Assembly (NCBI GenBank): GCA_001298575.1
Contig: LJCV01000077.1
Coordinates: forward strand, 1 to 64,000
Origin: Actinobacteria bacterium OK074
GTDB lineage: Bacteria; Actinomycetota; Actinomycetes; Streptomycetales; Streptomycetaceae
Length of the DNA stretch: 64,000 nucleotides
Direction of reading: 5' to 3'
Every line of letters starts with the position of its first letter. The stretch's first letter is position 1. The notes under the pieces were generated by a model, which was given only the letters and a program-made list of their open reading frames with translations, was not told the origin of the DNA and ran no database searches. Shown here piece by piece: positions 63,608-64,000 of this stretch. A program made the position numbers and the translations under genes.

Positions 63608-64000
63608 TCAGCTCTTCTGCTCGCCCAGTGCCGTACGGAGCCACTCCAGCGACCCCGTGTCCAGCACTGCGTCGGCGAGCGCCTGGCCCGTCTTGGTGAC
63701 GATCCGGCCCCGGCTGTTGTCGATCCACCGTTGGGCATTGGCGTAGCCCTGGTCGCGATACTCGATGCCCTGGATCATGCACTCCAGCTTGTCGGCGTCC
63801 CGCGCGCAGATCGCTTCCGGGGATTCCTTGGCTTCGTACTCGGCGACCAGGTCGCGCACAGCCTCGGCCAGGAGTTCTGGCATGCCGGCGACTTGGTCGG
63901 CGGTGATGTCGCGGGGGTCGGCCTCTCCGCTGGTGTACTTCTTGCCGAGGTGGTTGACGTCGCCTGTTCGGGTCTCCTGGGAGTCGTGCCAGACGGCGAG
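63608..64000 (-). CDS. HD-domain hydrolase (partial, HDDC2/YfbR-like)
   Basis: The open frame continues through the right edge of the window; only the C-terminal 130 residues are seen. The visible part reads AVWHDSQETRTGDVNHLGKKY, which contains an HD-type motif (WHDSQET), then helical sequence ending LEWLRTALGEQKS. This fits the HDDC2/YfbR family of nucleotide phosphohydrolases. It begins just outside the IS5-like element, so it is probably a chromosomal gene at the island border. Confidence 0.7.
   Translation of the reverse strand, partial: LAVWHDSQETRTGDVNHLGKKYTSGEADPRDITADQVAGMPELLAEAVRDLVAEYEAKESPEAICARDADKLECMIQGIEYRDQGYANAQRWIDNSRGRIVTKTGQALADAVLDTGSLEWLRTALGEQKS

Overview
The window is high-GC DNA with GTG/ATG starts, GGAGG-type ribosome sites and many 1- to 4-base gene overlaps. 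Together with the RsbW-like ATPases, a BTAD regulator, a DUF5954-type protein and the ISL3 and IS5 remnants, this points to a Streptomyces-like actinomycete. All calls come from reading the sequence; no database search was run.

Left part (1-23 kb). A secreted RHS/YD-repeat protein, cut by the window edge, lies downstream of a secreted LamG-domain protein. A small SH3-type exported protein and a DUF5954-like gene follow. Next is a complete Tad/Flp-type pilus operon on the minus strand (20836 down to about 13108): lipoprotein, exported protein, SAF/CpaB-like protein, TadZ, TadA, TadB, TadC, Flp-like pilin and three TadE/G pseudopilins. A membrane-anchored LysM-BTAD regulator lies at its end. 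The regulator and the DUF5954-like gene run into each other tail to tail. Then come two RsbW-like ATPase genes, each coupled to tiny ORFs, with a tRNA-Gly-like gene between them that has its own TATAAT box and terminator-like hairpin.

Middle part (23-33.4 kb). A tightly coupled eight-gene minus-strand operon encodes a radical SAM enzyme, a phosphoketolase-like ThDP enzyme, an enolase-superfamily enzyme, a small protein of unknown role, a HAD-like hydrolase, a methyltransferase, a phytanoyl-CoA dioxygenase-like oxygenase and a YrdC/Sua5-like protein. It looks like a small-molecule pathway that I cannot match to a known product. A HAD phosphatase, an HTH-DUF5919 regulator, a Nudix hydrolase and an HD-domain protein flank it.

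Right part (33.4-64 kb). This is a defence and mobile-element island. It begins with an ISL3 transposase remnant and a 1399-residue Avs/STAND-like NTPase with an N-terminal Mrr-like nuclease motif. An intact integrase-core IS follows, then a five-gene operon matching the core of the methylation-associated defence system (MADS): methylase MAD2, specificity subunit MAD5, kinase/ATPase MAD6, MAD7 and ATPase MAD8. An AIPR-family gene is placed upstream instead of MAD3/MAD4.

The island ends with nested elements. A 4.0-kb Tn554-like transposon (two tyrosine recombinases and a TnpC-like protein) sits inside the transposase gene of an IS5-family element that also carries a passenger gene. The Tn554-like element is flanked by CGGCCC on both sides, and its second recombinase gene has a (GGCA)8 tract just after the start codon. 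A partial HD-domain gene runs off the right edge.
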